Source: a virus
Reading direction: 5' to 3' (one strand)
IMG/VR virus record: IMGVR_UViG_3300049043_000351
Coordinates: 1-27,586 of that record
DNA length: 27,586 nt
Each line of letters starts with the position of its first letter. Within the stretch, counting starts at the first letter, position 1. The notes below the pieces were generated by a model. It was not told where the DNA came from. It made no database searches and saw nothing but the letters and a program-made list of their open reading frames with translations. Made by a program: the position numbers and the translations under genes. Of the stretch, positions 19,776 to 27,092 are shown piece after piece.

Positions 19776-20238
19776 ATGCCAATCACGATCAACGGTTCAG
19801 GCACAGTCACTGGCATCAGCGCAGGCGGGTTGCCGGATGGCTGCATCACCACGGATGACATTGCGGCAAATGCCGTCACCTACGCCAAGATCGGCACCAC
19901 GGAGCAGGGTCAACTCTGCAAAGCCTGGGTCAACTTTAACGGCACTGGCACTGTTGCAATCCGCGCTAGCTACAACGTAAGCAGCATTACGGATCGCGGC
20001 GTTGGTAATTACACCGTGAATTTCGCCAACTCTTTGCCGGATGGTAGTTATTCAACAGTGATTAATGCCGGAGGTGGTTTTAGCAACTATTTTGCTGTCC
20101 GACAACGGTCCCAACTTAAACTCCGGTGGGTATTCATCAACGTATACAACTACTGCCGGAATAAGATCTGTTGTCGGCAATCAAAGACGTTCTGTCCTGA
20201 ACGATGCGGACACGATTACTGTCGCCGTTTTCCGCTAA
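19776..20238 (+). CDS. Tail fibre protein, small
   Basis: About 154 residues. PITINGSGTVTGISAGGLPD, then CITTDDIAANAVTYAKIGTT (a coiled linker) and a receptor-type domain KAWVNFNGTGTVAIRASYNV, SSITDRGVGNYTVNFANSLP, DGSYSTVINAGG. This AWVNFNG...IRASYNVSSITDxGxGxYTVNF pattern is frequent in tips of phage fibres. An indel near 20100 shifts the raw frame; the other frame ends in RSVLNDADTITVAVFR and a TAA at 20236. The raw frame otherwise runs into the next gene. Shares the NFNGxGT start with the fibre at 20655. Confidence 0.7.
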
Positions 20239-20243
20239 CCGTC

Positions 20244-20658
20244 ATGAACAGAATCATCTACCAAACTGAAGACGGCGGCGTAGCGGTGATCATCCCTACT
20301 GAATCCGTCGAACTGGCACTGAAAGATGTGCCTGAAGGTGTCGCCTACGAGATCATCTCTTGAAGCTGACATCCCCTCTGATCGCTTCTTCCGTGGCGCT
20401 TGGACGATGGGCGACTGCTGCATTGAGCATGACCTTGATAAGTGCAAACGACATTGCCCACGTACATCGCCGTGCTGCTCGTGCTGGCGAGTTTGCCCCA
20501 CTGGACAAGATCATCTCCCTGCAACTTCCTGGCATGGACATGACCGCCACTGAGGATGGTCGCCAACTGATCCGCGACAAATACGCCGACATGCAGGTTG
20601 CCATCGACGCAGCGGCGACCCCGATGAAATCAAAGCCGCCCTGGAGGTGACCCCATGA
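20244..20658 (+). CDS. Fibre-associated protein, probable chaperone
   Basis: About 138 residues after correction. It starts NRIIYQTEDGGVAVIIPTES, KDVPEGVAYEII, then DIPSDRFFRGAWTMGDCCIE, RRAARAGEFAPLDKIISLQL, ending DMQVAIDAAATPDEIKAALE. Proteins of this layout (a YQ.DxGGVAVIxP start, FRxAW, and a REAEFxPLD helix) sit next to fibre genes in cyanobacterial phages and some coliphages and are thought to assist fibre assembly. Indels near 20360, 20450 and 20625. TGA at 20656 overlaps the next ATG (ATGA). Confidence 0.6.
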
Positions 20659-21130
20659 GCATCAGACTGAATGGCAGCAGCTCGGGCTACACCGAGATCG
20701 ACGCTCCGGCGGTAGCGGGTAGCAACACGCTGACCCTGCCGACGGGGAATGGCACGAGTGGGCAGGTGCTCAGCACCAATGGGTCGGGGGGCGTTGAGTT
20801 GGGCGAACCCGGTTCAAACGATTGGAGCGAACTATGCAATTTGGGTAGCCCCCAACGGAGCCAAGCTGATGCCGGCATGGGGCGTAACCAACTTCAACGG
20901 AAGCGGCACAGCCTCAATTACGTTTCCGGTTGCGTTCAACGCCGCGCCTAATGTCACGGCAAGCGTTTATCGAGGAACCACGCTAAGTGGTTACATAATG
21001 TCTACTCAAATAGGCGCTATCACCACAACCGGTGTCACCATCATTGGCAACTACACCACGGGTGGGTCGGTCTCTTAACCTAAGTGGCAACGAAGCCACT
21101 TCCTGGATTGCGATTGGAGGCGTCAACTAA
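20655..21130 (+). CDS. Tail fibre protein, small, second copy
   Basis: About 158 residues. SIRLNGSSSGYTEIDAPAVA, GSNTLTLPTGNGTSGQVLST form the attachment part common to cyanophage fibres. After an indel near 20810 it continues with IWVAPNGAKLMPAWGVTNFN, GSGTASITFPVAFNAAPNV, and after another near 21076 NLSGNEATSWIAIGGVN to the TAA at 21128. The NFNGSGT...FPVAFNAAP pattern parallels the receptor domain of the 19776 gene, so the two are likely paralogous host-binding fibres. Confidence 0.7.
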
Positions 21131-21132
21131 TC

Positions 21133-22274
21133 ATGTCGACTAAAAACAACCAACATTCAACACGCCTCCGCGGCATCAGCCAGCGATCACGCTGGCATCG
21201 GATGGCACCGCAGCCGCCACGCTCAGCAGCCTCAACGGTGGACCGCTCAGTGGGGCTCAGGAACCGCATCATCAACAGGGGATATGCGGATTGATCAGAG
21301 AAACGCTGGGGCGAGCGTGACGCCGAACAACAGGCTTCACCCTCGATCGCTGGTATTTTCAAAATTCTCAGACTGGCAAATTAACAACGCAGCAAAGTTC
21401 TACAGCTCCAGATACGTCAGCGATTCAATGCTGTTTACGTCAACCTCTGCTTATACGGTTGGCGCGTCTGATTATTTCATGATCACGCAACCTATTGAAG
21501 GGTTCAACGTTGCGGATTTAGCTTGGGGCACAGCATCAGCGCAAAACGTTACGGTTAGCTTTTGGGTGCGCTCAAGCCTGACCGGAACCTTTCGTCGAAA
21601 GCCCGTCGGCAACAGTTCAGCAACCCGTTATTACCCCTTTAGCTACACAGTCGCTTCTGCAAATACCTGAGCAAAGAAAACCCTTGTAATTCCTGGTGAT
21701 ACTACCGGCACATGGGTGACCAATAACGGCATTGGTCTGCTGCTTCGGTTTGGTCTAGGCGTTGGATCGTCCTTGTCTGGAACTGCTGGCGCATGGGGAT
21801 CCGTTGAGCGGTTCTCCGCCACCGGCGCAACCTCCGTGGTCGGCACCAACGGCGCAACGTTCTACATCACCGGCGTGCAGTTCAAAGCTGGCACCGTCGC
21901 CACACCGTTTGAGCGCAGGAGCTACGGGCAGGAGCTGGCATTCTGTCAGAGGTATTTTCAGTAGCCGGCAGCGGGTCGTTTGGTAATTTTGAGGGAACAA
22001 CAATGATTGCAATTACCGAGAAAATGCGTTGTGCCTATGCGTGCCACTCCAAGCGGCAGTATTTACAGCGGCGTTACTGCAGCTTTTAGACTTCAATACC
22101 TCAGACATTAGTACCGCAAGCCCCGTGTTGGCAAACTTTACTTCTACAGGTGGAACTTCTTTTTGGACTAATGTAACTGGCTTCACAGGAGGAATTAACT
22201 TTGCAGTGGTAACAGGAAGAAACCAGATTTCCACAAACGGTGGCAACTTTATTGCCCTTTCAGCAGAGCTGTAA
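21133..22274 (+). CDS. Tail fibre/receptor-binding protein
   Basis: About 380 residues. The N-terminus (STKTTNIQHASAASA, ITLASDGTAAATLSSLNGGP) is an attachment segment. A carbohydrate-binding jelly-roll type domain follows: RNRIINGDMRIDQRNAGASV (reconstructed), QPIEGFNVADLAWGTASAQN, VTVSFWVRSSLTGTF, YPFSYTVASANTW, VGSSLSGTAGAWGS, NGATFYITGVQFKAGTVATP, FERRSYGQELAFCQRYF. This set is a well-known tail-fibre family in cyanobacterial prophages. The end (PSGSIYSGVTAAFRL, NFAVVTGRNQISTNGGNFIA) is the variable tip. Indels near 21150, 21195, 21250, 21335, 21600, 21668, 21800, 21957, 22020 and 22085. Confidence 0.75.
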
Positions 22275-22280
22275 CTTTCC

Positions 22281-22521
22281 ATGAGCTATCAACTCACTGC
22301 CTGCGACTCGATCCTTCGCGTTGCTGATTGCGTTTGGATCCCACCCCGGACCACGCACAACACCCAGAGTACGCCCGCCTATGTGGCGTGGCTGGAAGCT
22401 GGCGACGCCCCGAGCCTGCACCGGAGCCCGAGCCGGTGGCTGAGCCGACCGCTGCTGAAAAGTTCGGCCGAGCTGCTGGGTTGACCGTGGATGGAGGTGA
22501 AGGGACCTGCTGGGACTCTGA
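22281..22521 (+). CDS. Small fibre-downstream protein
   Basis: About 80 residues. SYQLTACDSILRVADCVWIP, then after an indel YVAWLEAGDAP, PEPAPEPEPVAEPTAAEKF and a C-terminal LTVDEVKGLLGL helix recovered across indels near 22478, 22495 and 22506. The Pro-Glu hinge and short helical end recall small proteins that follow the last fibre gene in picocyanobacterial prophages. Role unknown. The corrected TGA at 22519 overlaps an ATG at 22521. Confidence 0.55.
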
Positions 22522-22652
22522 TGGGGCCAAGACTCGCGGCGAGACCGAGGGCACACGCTCGCGTTGAGCATCAACCTGGTCCACCGAAGACCACGCGGCA
22601 AGGGTTACGGGCAGCACATCACGCCCACGCCGCCGCGGCCGCAAACCACTAA
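22521..22652 (+). CDS. Possible small basic ORF
   Basis: 43 residues from an ATG in a TGATG overlap. It is rich in Arg, His and Ala (RLAARPRAHARVE) and low in complexity near the end. Another frame through 22564-22668 (INLVHRRPRGKGYGQHI) runs into the next gene and is equally plausible. No family recognised; given local indels, either reading may be wrong. Confidence 0.3.
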   Translation: MGPRLAARPRAHARVEHQPGPPKTTRQGLRAAHHAHAAAAANH

Positions 22653-22668
22653 GAGGCCAAGGCAGGTA

Positions 22669-22842
22669 ATGGACTCCGATACGCTCGCAAATTGGCGCAA
22701 GATCCGCGACCACCTCGAGCGTGTCGGGGCTACCGATAACCACTACTACCGCCGCGCGGTGGCAATCACCAGCGGCAGGTCAGACCCATTCGATCGCTAC
22801 CATGGATTTGAGCCTGGTGGTGCCGGTGAGCGACCAACATGA
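22669..22842 (+). CDS. Small conserved-looking protein
   Basis: 57 residues: DSDTLANWRKIRDHLERVGA, TDNHYYRRAVAITSGRSDPF. Helical, charged. I have the impression this short LxNWxxIxxxLExxG..D..YYRRAxAI pattern recurs in cyanobacterial prophages just before lysis genes, but its function is unknown. Its C-terminus overlaps the start of the next gene in another frame by up to 41 bases. Confidence 0.6.
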   Translation: MDSDTLANWRKIRDHLERVGATDNHYYRRAVAITSGRSDPFDRYHGFEPGGAGERPT

Positions 22843-23059
22843 CAGCGTGGGGGAGGTGTTCTCACGCGCCCTGCCGGCTGCTATCGCTACTGGCATGGTG
22901 GCCATCGGCGGCCTGTTGATCTCGATGCAAATTCAGTCCGCAAGGATCGAGGCAACGATCACGCAAATCGCAAAGAATCTGGAAGAACTGAAGATCGATG
23001 CACGCGCCGAGCTGAATGATCTCGACCGTAGGGTGCGCGCCCTTGAAATGCGGCGGTAA
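22802..23059 (+). CDS. Membrane protein with coiled coil, probable lysis accessory
   Basis: 85 residues from ATG 22802, or 77 from GTG 22826 (MSDQHDSVGEVF). One transmembrane segment (AAIATGMVAIGGLLISMQI) is followed by a charged helix likely to form a coiled coil (ARIEATITQIAKNLEELKID, LNDLDRRVRALEMRR). A single-span protein with a coiled coil next to an endolysin fits a spanin-like (Rz) or pinholin role in envelope disruption, but no lipoprotein partner is clear. Unbroken frame. Confidence 0.65.
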   Translation: MDLSLVVPVSDQHDSVGEVFSRALPAAIATGMVAIGGLLISMQIQSARIEATITQIAKNLEELKIDARAELNDLDRRVRALEMRR

Positions 23060-23083
23060 CCTGAGCACAGCGTCACCAATCAG

Positions 23084-23227
23084 ATGAGTGCCGAAACCAT
23101 TGCCGTGATCGCCATCATCGTGGCGGCTGGCTCGCGAGATCATTGCCATCAGCTCCGTTGAAGTCCAATAGCTGGGTGCAGCTGCTGCTGCAGGCGCTGA
23201 AGACTCATGTTCCCGAAGCGCCGCTGA
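23084..23227 (+). CDS. Short single-span membrane peptide, possible holin
   Basis: About 47 residues across one indel near 23135. SAETIAVIAIIVAAGSEIIA forms a membrane segment, then SNSWVQLLLQALKTMFPKRR ends in a basic cluster. A short hydrophobic helix with a positively charged tail directly before the endolysin fits a small holin, which would release or activate the lysozyme by making membrane lesions. The stop at 23225 lies one base before the endolysin ATG. Confidence 0.55.
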
Positions 23228-23228
23228 T

Positions 23229-24284
23229 ATGGCCAACACGGCACCGATCACGCTGCAAGCTCTGTTCAGGTACTACAAGGCTCTACCCCATCAGGCTGCA
23301 GCGATCAGCCTGCTCGAGCAGGATCTGGCCGCCAATGGCTACCAGCAGGCGATGCGGCGTGATCGGCCGTGGTTCGAGGCTTGGTCGCAGGATGGCAAGC
23401 AGATCGACCTATCGGCTGCCATCAACCTGATCAAGCAGTTCGAGGGCGTTCACCTCTCCGCCTACCCTGATCCGCTCAGTGGCGGCGCACCATGGACGAT
23501 CGGCTATGGCACCACCCGCTATAGCGGCGGCACTCCGGTCAAGCAGGGTGACAAGATCACGATCATCGAGGCCGATATGCTGCTCCGCCTTGAGATCGAT
23601 CGGATCGCTGAGAAGCTGGCCGCGGCCATCCCCCACTGGAAGGTGATGGATGACAACCAGCGATCGGCGCTGGTCAGCTTTGCCTACAACCTCGGTGCTG
23701 ACTTCTACGGCACATCGGGCTTTGAGACGATCAGCAAGGTGCTGCGCGAGCAGGCATGGGACAAGGTGCCCAAAGCCATGGAGCTGTACCGCAACCCCGG
23801 CACCAACGTCGAGGCTGGCCTGCTACGGCGCCGCAAGGCCGAAGGTGAGCTGTGGGGCGACCATCGCCCGAAGGTGCAGCAGGAGCCGGCCAGGCTGACG
23901 CCTGACTCATCCTTCAGCGCGCGCATCACGCCACACATCCGGCTTGGTGAGTTCGCCCTGGATCAGGAGGCCAGGCGCTTCCGCCATCAATACCAGGTAG
24001 ACACCGCAGCGGAGCTGGCGGCATTCCTCGAGCGGGTGCGGCAACGGTTTGGCGGCAAGGGCGTCATCATCACCTCGGGCTACAGGCGCAGCAGCGATCA
24101 ATGCCTACAGTCGGGTGGCGCGAGCAACAGCGAGCACCTTTATTCCGCGCCAGGTGTCGGTGCAGTGGACTTCGTGATCGATGGCGCCGACATGAAAGCT
24201 GTCGAGAAGTGGTGCGATGACAACTGGCCGCATAGCCTCGGCTACGCTGCACCGGCCTTCATTCATCTCGGCCGCCGCGCCTGA
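23229..24284 (+). CDS. Two-domain endolysin: GH24 lysozyme plus M15-type peptidase
   Basis: 351 residues. It breaks peptidoglycan at the end of infection. Residues 1-60 are a helical N-terminal part. Residues 60-215 are a T4-type lysozyme: catalytic Glu72 in KQFEG, Asp81, and GYGTT at 93-96, with the later NQRSALVSFAYNLG motif and LRRRKAEGELW end. Residues ~225-351 resemble a zinc D-Ala-D-Ala carboxypeptidase/M15 domain: RLGEFALDQEARRF, VIITSGYRR, SEHLYSAPGVGAVDFVIDG (Ser, His and Asp ligands) and terminal FIHLG with His346. The stretch RSSDQCLQSGG looks like a short out-of-frame patch; the other frame reads AAINAYS there, so two compensating indels near 24085-24110 are likely. No signal peptide, so a holin is needed. 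Confidence 0.85.
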   Translation: MANTAPITLQALFRYYKALPHQAAAISLLEQDLAANGYQQAMRRDRPWFEAWSQDGKQIDLSAAINLIKQFEGVHLSAYPDPLSGGAPWTIGYGTTRYSGGTPVKQGDKITIIEADMLLRLEIDRIAEKLAAAIPHWKVMDDNQRSALVSFAYNLGADFYGTSGFETISKVLREQAWDKVPKAMELYRNPGTNVEAGLLRRRKAEGELWGDHRPKVQQEPARLTPDSSFSARITPHIRLGEFALDQEARRFRHQYQVDTAAELAAFLERVRQRFGGKGVIITSGYRRSSDQCLQSGGASNSEHLYSAPGVGAVDFVIDGADMKAVEKWCDDNWPHSLGYAAPAFIHLGRRA

Positions 24285-24314
24285 TAAGCAACGCCGGCGC
24301 TGGGACTACGCCTG

Positions 24315-24832
24315 ATGCTGCTACCTGATCATGAAATCCGTCGCCTGTGCCAGCAGCACGCGATGGTCGCGTCCTTACCGCGACGAGCTGCTAAACCCAG
24401 CCAGTCATCGACGTGCGCCTAGGCGATCGCATCATGATCGAGCAGGAAGATGGTCCCGACCTGCAGATCGTTGGCCTGCTGTGAATACAGCCGCGAGACA
24501 GCCGTTCCTGATCCATCCGGGCGAATGGTTCCTAGCTGAAACACAGGAAATCTTCCACCTCCACGATCATGTTGGTGCTCAGTTCGTACTCAAGTCGAGT
24601 CGCGCTCGGGAAGGATGGGACCACGCCGAGGCCGGATGGTTTGATCCGGGATACTGCAGGCCGCCCCACGCTGGAGCTGCGCAACAACCGGCAGCACCAC
24701 TCGCTACCGATGTGGCCGGGCGTGTTGATCGGTCAGGTGAAGTTTCTACTGGTCAGCGGCACCCCAGAACGCTCCTACGCGCAGACCGGCCGCTATCAGC
24801 ACGATCTGGCCGTCACCGCCAGCAAGGGCTAG
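24315..24832 (+). CDS. dcd: dCTP deaminase-like protein
   Basis: About 172 residues. Converts dCTP to dUTP (or dUMP in bifunctional forms), feeding thymidylate synthesis. It starts LLPDHEIRRLC, then YRDELLNPAS leading in the other frame to IDVRLGDRIMIEQEDGPDLQ, IHPGEWFLAETQEIFHLHDH, and the family core VLKSSRAREGWDHAEAGWFD with PGY, which holds the catalytic Glu and the DPGY nucleotide loop. LELRNNRQHHSLPMWPGVLI and a QTGRYQHD end follow. Length is near the usual 170-190. Indels near 24370, 24408, 24480, 24500, 24575 and 24658. The symbol assumes typical Dcd; a dUTPase-like relative is less likely. Confidence 0.75.
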
Positions 24833-25017
24833 CCCACCATCGGGTTCTTCAGCGGTGCCATCCGCTGCCGGTAGATCTTGCCGGGTGCTTCGGCTGGATC
24901 ATCGAGCGGGATCAGGGTGTAATCATCGCAGCCGTGCTGCTCCGCGAAGGTAGTAGCTGCAATATGCGTGGTGAACGGTCCGATGTGCCACGGACCGATG
25001 CGGAGGATGTAGGTCAT
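24829..25017 (-). CDS. Small protein, unknown
   Basis: 62 residues, unbroken: TYILRIGPWHIGPFTTHIAA, FAEQHGCDDYTLIPLDDPAE. A small alpha/beta protein. Its stop and the dcd stop share the palindrome CTAG, so the two genes end tail to tail with a four-base overlap. I recognise the general type from cyanobacterial phages but know no function. Confidence 0.65.
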   Translation of the reverse strand: MTYILRIGPWHIGPFTTHIAATTFAEQHGCDDYTLIPLDDPAEAPGKIYRQRMAPLKNPMVG

Positions 25018-25031
25018 GGGAGGAAGGTTAG

Positions 25032-25047
25032 GGGCGCTGGAGCGCCC
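25032..25047 (-). repeat. Hairpin between two minus-strand genes
   Basis: GGGCGCT and AGCGCCC are perfect inverted arms around two bases. It lies between the stop of the 25056 gene and the start of the 24829 gene. No U-run follows on the minus strand, so it may be an attenuator or RNA-stability element rather than a terminator. Confidence 0.4.
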
Positions 25048-25055
25048 GGTGGGGG

Positions 25056-25332
25056 TCAGGCCAGCGCCCGGTTGTTGAGCATCTCGTTGGCTGTGTTGAG
25101 GCGCTGGAGCAGTTGGGGGAGGATGTGGAAGTGGCGCTCGCGCTTGGCGGCCTCGATCATGCCAAGGGTTTCGGTGCGAAACTCTTGCCACTCTCGGCGC
25201 TGGGACTTGCGGGCAGGCTTGGCAGCAGGCTCAAGCACAATGACTTCGACGGGTTGAGCAAGGTATCTGAGCTTTCCATGCGGCCAGCTCAGCGGCGGTC
25301 ATGTTGTCAGTGATGGAAGGGCGGCGGGTCAT
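25056..25332 (-). CDS. Small helical protein, unknown
   Basis: About 92 residues if one indel near 25250-25285 is corrected. The start MTRRPSITDNMTAAELAAWK comes from ATG 25332 (ATG 25302 also possible), and the rest is AQPVEVIVLEPAAKPARKSQ, then REWQEFRTETLGMIEAAKRE and ILPQLLQRLNTANEMLNNRA. Mostly helical and basic, with a Pro/Ala/Lys hinge. No family recognised. It lies just downstream of the palindrome at 25372, so it is likely the first gene of a minus-strand unit controlled there. Confidence 0.5.
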
Positions 25333-25343
25333 TGGTCCGGTGC

Positions 25344-25399
25344 GTTGATGTGATAACTATACCCCGCCCATGGGGCACGGTGCCCCGGATACAGGGCAC
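25344..25399 (-). promoter_or_regulatory. Control region with palindromic operator candidate
   Basis: GGGGCAC-G-GTGCCCC at 25372-25386 is a perfect palindrome. A further half-site GGGCAC starts at 25394, 21 bp (two helical turns) after the matching bases of the first. On the minus strand TATAGT (25356-25361) is a fair -10 box about 25 bases upstream of the ATG at 25332, and the palindrome would cover its -35 area. This suggests repressor control of the minus genes and perhaps of the divergent plus genes. No repressor gene is seen in the window. Confidence 0.5.
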
Positions 25400-25468
25400 G
25401 TTTACAAACCGTCACACGGCCTGTCCCGGTCGCACCCGCTACCGTTTAACCAGCCGGGGCTTCTGCCC

Positions 25469-25654
25469 ATGCGGGCATTCATCGTGGAGATCACCGCCAA
25501 ACTGGTGGTGCGCTCTGAAACCGATCCCGACGAGCTGCCGGCTGATATTTACTCCCACATCGCCGAGTTCCTCCCCAGCGACGACGACATCCTCGACATC
25601 GAGGTGCAAGCCATGCCCCTGCCGGTCGATCTCAGTGGAACAGCACCACATTGA
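25469..25654 (+). CDS. Small acidic protein, unknown
   Basis: 61 residues from ATG 25469: RAFIVEITAKLVVRSETDPD, ELPADIYSHIAEFLPSDDDI, LDIEVQAMPLPV. A beta-alpha-beta layout. The frame is open further upstream, but this start is chosen because the upstream residues are low in complexity and cover the operator region. It overlaps the HNH start by 20 bases. Function unknown. Confidence 0.6.
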   Translation: MRAFIVEITAKLVVRSETDPDELPADIYSHIAEFLPSDDDILDIEVQAMPLPVDLSGTAPH

Positions 25655-25949
25655 CGAGACGCGCCTGGTCACGCGCCGATCAGCGCGCGATCAAATCCAC
25701 CTCCAGTGGAACTACTGCTGTGCCTATTGCAACGAGCCGCTCGGCCGTAGCCCCACCCTTGACCATGTAATCCCAAAGGTCCACGGCGGTCTGACCGTCC
25801 GCGAGAACCTGGTCAGTTGCTGCCTGATGTGCAACTCACAGAAAGGCCACAAACCAGTCTTCGACTGGTATCGCCAGCAGCCGTTCTGGACAGCCTCCCG
25901 TGAGTGGGCGATCGCACAATGGCTCAGCCAGGCCGCAGCATCTGATTGA
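25635..25949 (+). CDS. HNH endonuclease
   Basis: 104 residues from GTG 25635. The HNH/zinc core is clear: CAYC (first Cys pair), LDHVIPKVHGG (His metal/catalytic region), ENLVSCCLMCNSQKG (Asn and second Cys pair). The C-terminus has a Trp-rich helix (FDWYRQQPFWTASREWAIAQ). HNH proteins nick or cut DNA. In HK97-like phages one helps terminase at cos; others are homing or free-standing nucleases. Here it is far from the terminase in this linear view. Its end overlaps a convergent minus gene by 26 bases and contains a GCGATCGC site. Confidence 0.8.
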   Translation: MEQHHIDETRLVTRRSARDQIHLQWNYCCAYCNEPLGRSPTLDHVIPKVHGGLTVRENLVSCCLMCNSQKGHKPVFDWYRQQPFWTASREWAIAQWLSQAAASD

Positions 25950-26100
25950 GGTAAATCTCAGCCTGAAACCAGTCACTCGAATACCGGCACACGCCACCGA
26001 CGCAGCTCCGGTAATACACCTCACCCTTCTCGGCCGGCAGCAGTGTCTCGATGTAACCGCCGTCGCGGTCATCCCGGCTGATCACTTCAGGTCCAAGCAT
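25924..26100 (-). CDS. Small protein, unknown
   Basis: 58 residues, unbroken: LGPEVISRDDRDGGYIETLL, PAEKGEVYYRSCVGGVCRYS, SDWFQAEIYLNQM. It contains a pair of Cys in CVGGVC. Start ATG 26100 overlaps the end of the next upstream gene by 19 bases in another frame. Part of the leftward run of small genes. No known family. Confidence 0.6.
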   Translation of the reverse strand: MLGPEVISRDDRDGGYIETLLPAEKGEVYYRSCVGGVCRYSSDWFQAEIYLNQMLRPG

Positions 26101-26294
26101 TGCCGTGCCTCCTCACGATGAATCCAGGTTTTAAGCTCCGCCACATAGTTCCGCAGCATCTGTGCCTGCTGGAGGTGCCATCCATCACCGGAGTCGAACC
26201 ACAGGCGGTTGTGCCTGTCGATTGCCTGCAACGATTGATGGATGGGCGCATTCCACGGCTCACGGATAGGCGTGTTGAACTCACGCTTGGACAC
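26082..26294 (-). CDS. Small helical protein, unknown
   Basis: 70 residues from GTG 26294: SKREFNTPIREPWNAPIHQS, LQAIDRHNRLWFDSGDGWHL, LRNYVAELKTWIHREEARQC. Amphipathic helices with a WFDSGDxWH turn. Unbroken. It may be longer at the N-terminus, since the frame is open upstream. No family recognised. Confidence 0.6.
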   Translation of the reverse strand: MSKREFNTPIREPWNAPIHQSLQAIDRHNRLWFDSGDGWHLQQAQMLRNYVAELKTWIHREEARQCLDLK

Positions 26295-26314
26295 AGCGAC
26301 CAGGACGGCCTCTA

Positions 26315-26653
26315 TCAGTCTGCCGCCGGCAATGCCCGCTGGAAGAAGTCGCAGCGACCTGCGTAGCGCCCGCCACTTCGCTTGCTCTCCGGCAGCAGCA
26401 GATCACAGCGCTGCGTGCTCATCTCCCATTGGATGCAGTCCCAGCACATGACGCTGGCGGTCTCCGGCCTGATGCTGGCCACCGCCGCCTGAAAGACCGC
26501 CTCAGCCTTCAGCAACGCATCATGCAGGCTGTTGGTGCCGGTATCAACCTCGACTTGATGCTCAGCCTTTGGACCAAGCAGCACACGCGCGTGCCAGCTT
26601 CGATCGGTGCGGTCACACACCAGCAGCAATCGGCCGGCGTGCAACCTGATCAC
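26315..26653 (-). CDS. Cys-containing protein, unknown
   Basis: 112 residues from GTG 26653, which overlaps the upstream stop (GTGA). The N-terminal half is beta-rich (LLLVCDRTDRSWHARVLLGP), followed by a helix (LHDALLKAEAVFQAAVASIR). The C-terminal half has CWDC, a Cys at CDLLLPES, and RCDFFQRA, a possible four-Cys zinc site. Looks like a small phage regulatory or nucleic-acid protein, but this is only a guess. Confidence 0.6.
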   Translation of the reverse strand: MIRLHAGRLLLVCDRTDRSWHARVLLGPKAEHQVEVDTGTNSLHDALLKAEAVFQAAVASIRPETASVMCWDCIQWEMSTQRCDLLLPESKRSGGRYAGRCDFFQRALPAAD

Positions 26654-26871
26654 TCATCCTCTCCGTAGCTCGGCTGGTGATACAACCGCTCGAGCTGCAT
26701 CGTCATCGGCTCATCGGCGTCCGTAATGTCAACAGGATCAGTCTGATCTCGCACGACAAACACCAGCCGCGAGCTGTGGGGCTTGAGCACCAGCAGGCCG
26801 ATCCGATCGCTGCGGCATAGGATCCGCAGCGCTTGGCGCTCAAGCCAGTTCAGGCGAAGGTGGTCGAGCAT
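26650..26871 (-). CDS. Small protein, unknown
   Basis: 73 residues from ATG 26871 (LDHLRLNWLERQALRILC, RIGLLVLKPHSSRLVFVVRD, acidic end YHQPSYGEDE). The frame is open further upstream, but this ATG gives a usual overlap with the DUF3310 gene and drops a low-complexity N-terminus. Helix plus beta hairpin. No family recognised. Confidence 0.55.
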   Translation of the reverse strand: MLDHLRLNWLERQALRILCRSDRIGLLVLKPHSSRLVFVVRDQTDPVDITDADEPMTMQLERLYHQPSYGEDE

Positions 26872-27092
26872 GTCTCCATCTTGGCAATGAGTCGTTGCAG
26901 ATACCACTCCGCTTTGCGGGCATCCTCGAGCGCATTGCCCTTCAACCACATGCGGATCATGTATTTGAGCGCCTGGCCTTGCAGGTATGCCAAGACCATG
27001 TGCGGCGCATCAGTGATGACCGACTCGATGAAGTCGATCGCCTCGACGGTGCCTGCTTGGTAGTGCGGCGGATGGTTGACCAGATCAGCCAT
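26850..27092 (-). CDS. DUF3310 protein
   Basis: 80 residues: NHPPHYQAGTVEAIDFIESV, then YLQGQALKYMIRMWLKG and DARKAEWYLQRLIAKME. NHPxHY at the start, EAIDFI, and KYxxR..KG...D..KAxWYLxRLI are the conserved marks of DUF3310 (also listed as SaV-like nucleotide kinases), common in phage early regions. The biochemical role is not firmly known; a nucleotide-metabolism link is only a family label. A strong purine ribosome site (GAGAGGAG) precedes the ATG at 27092. Confidence 0.85.
   Translation of the reverse strand: MADLVNHPPHYQAGTVEAIDFIESVITDAPHMVLAYLQGQALKYMIRMWLKGNALEDARKAEWYLQRLIAKMETCSTTFA

Noticed and set aside
18238-22274. Diversity-generating retroelement suggested by Mtd-type fibre N-termini
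   Set aside because: No reverse transcriptase, accessory gene or template/variable repeat pair is visible; the GDGxTxW module is common on fibres without such systems.
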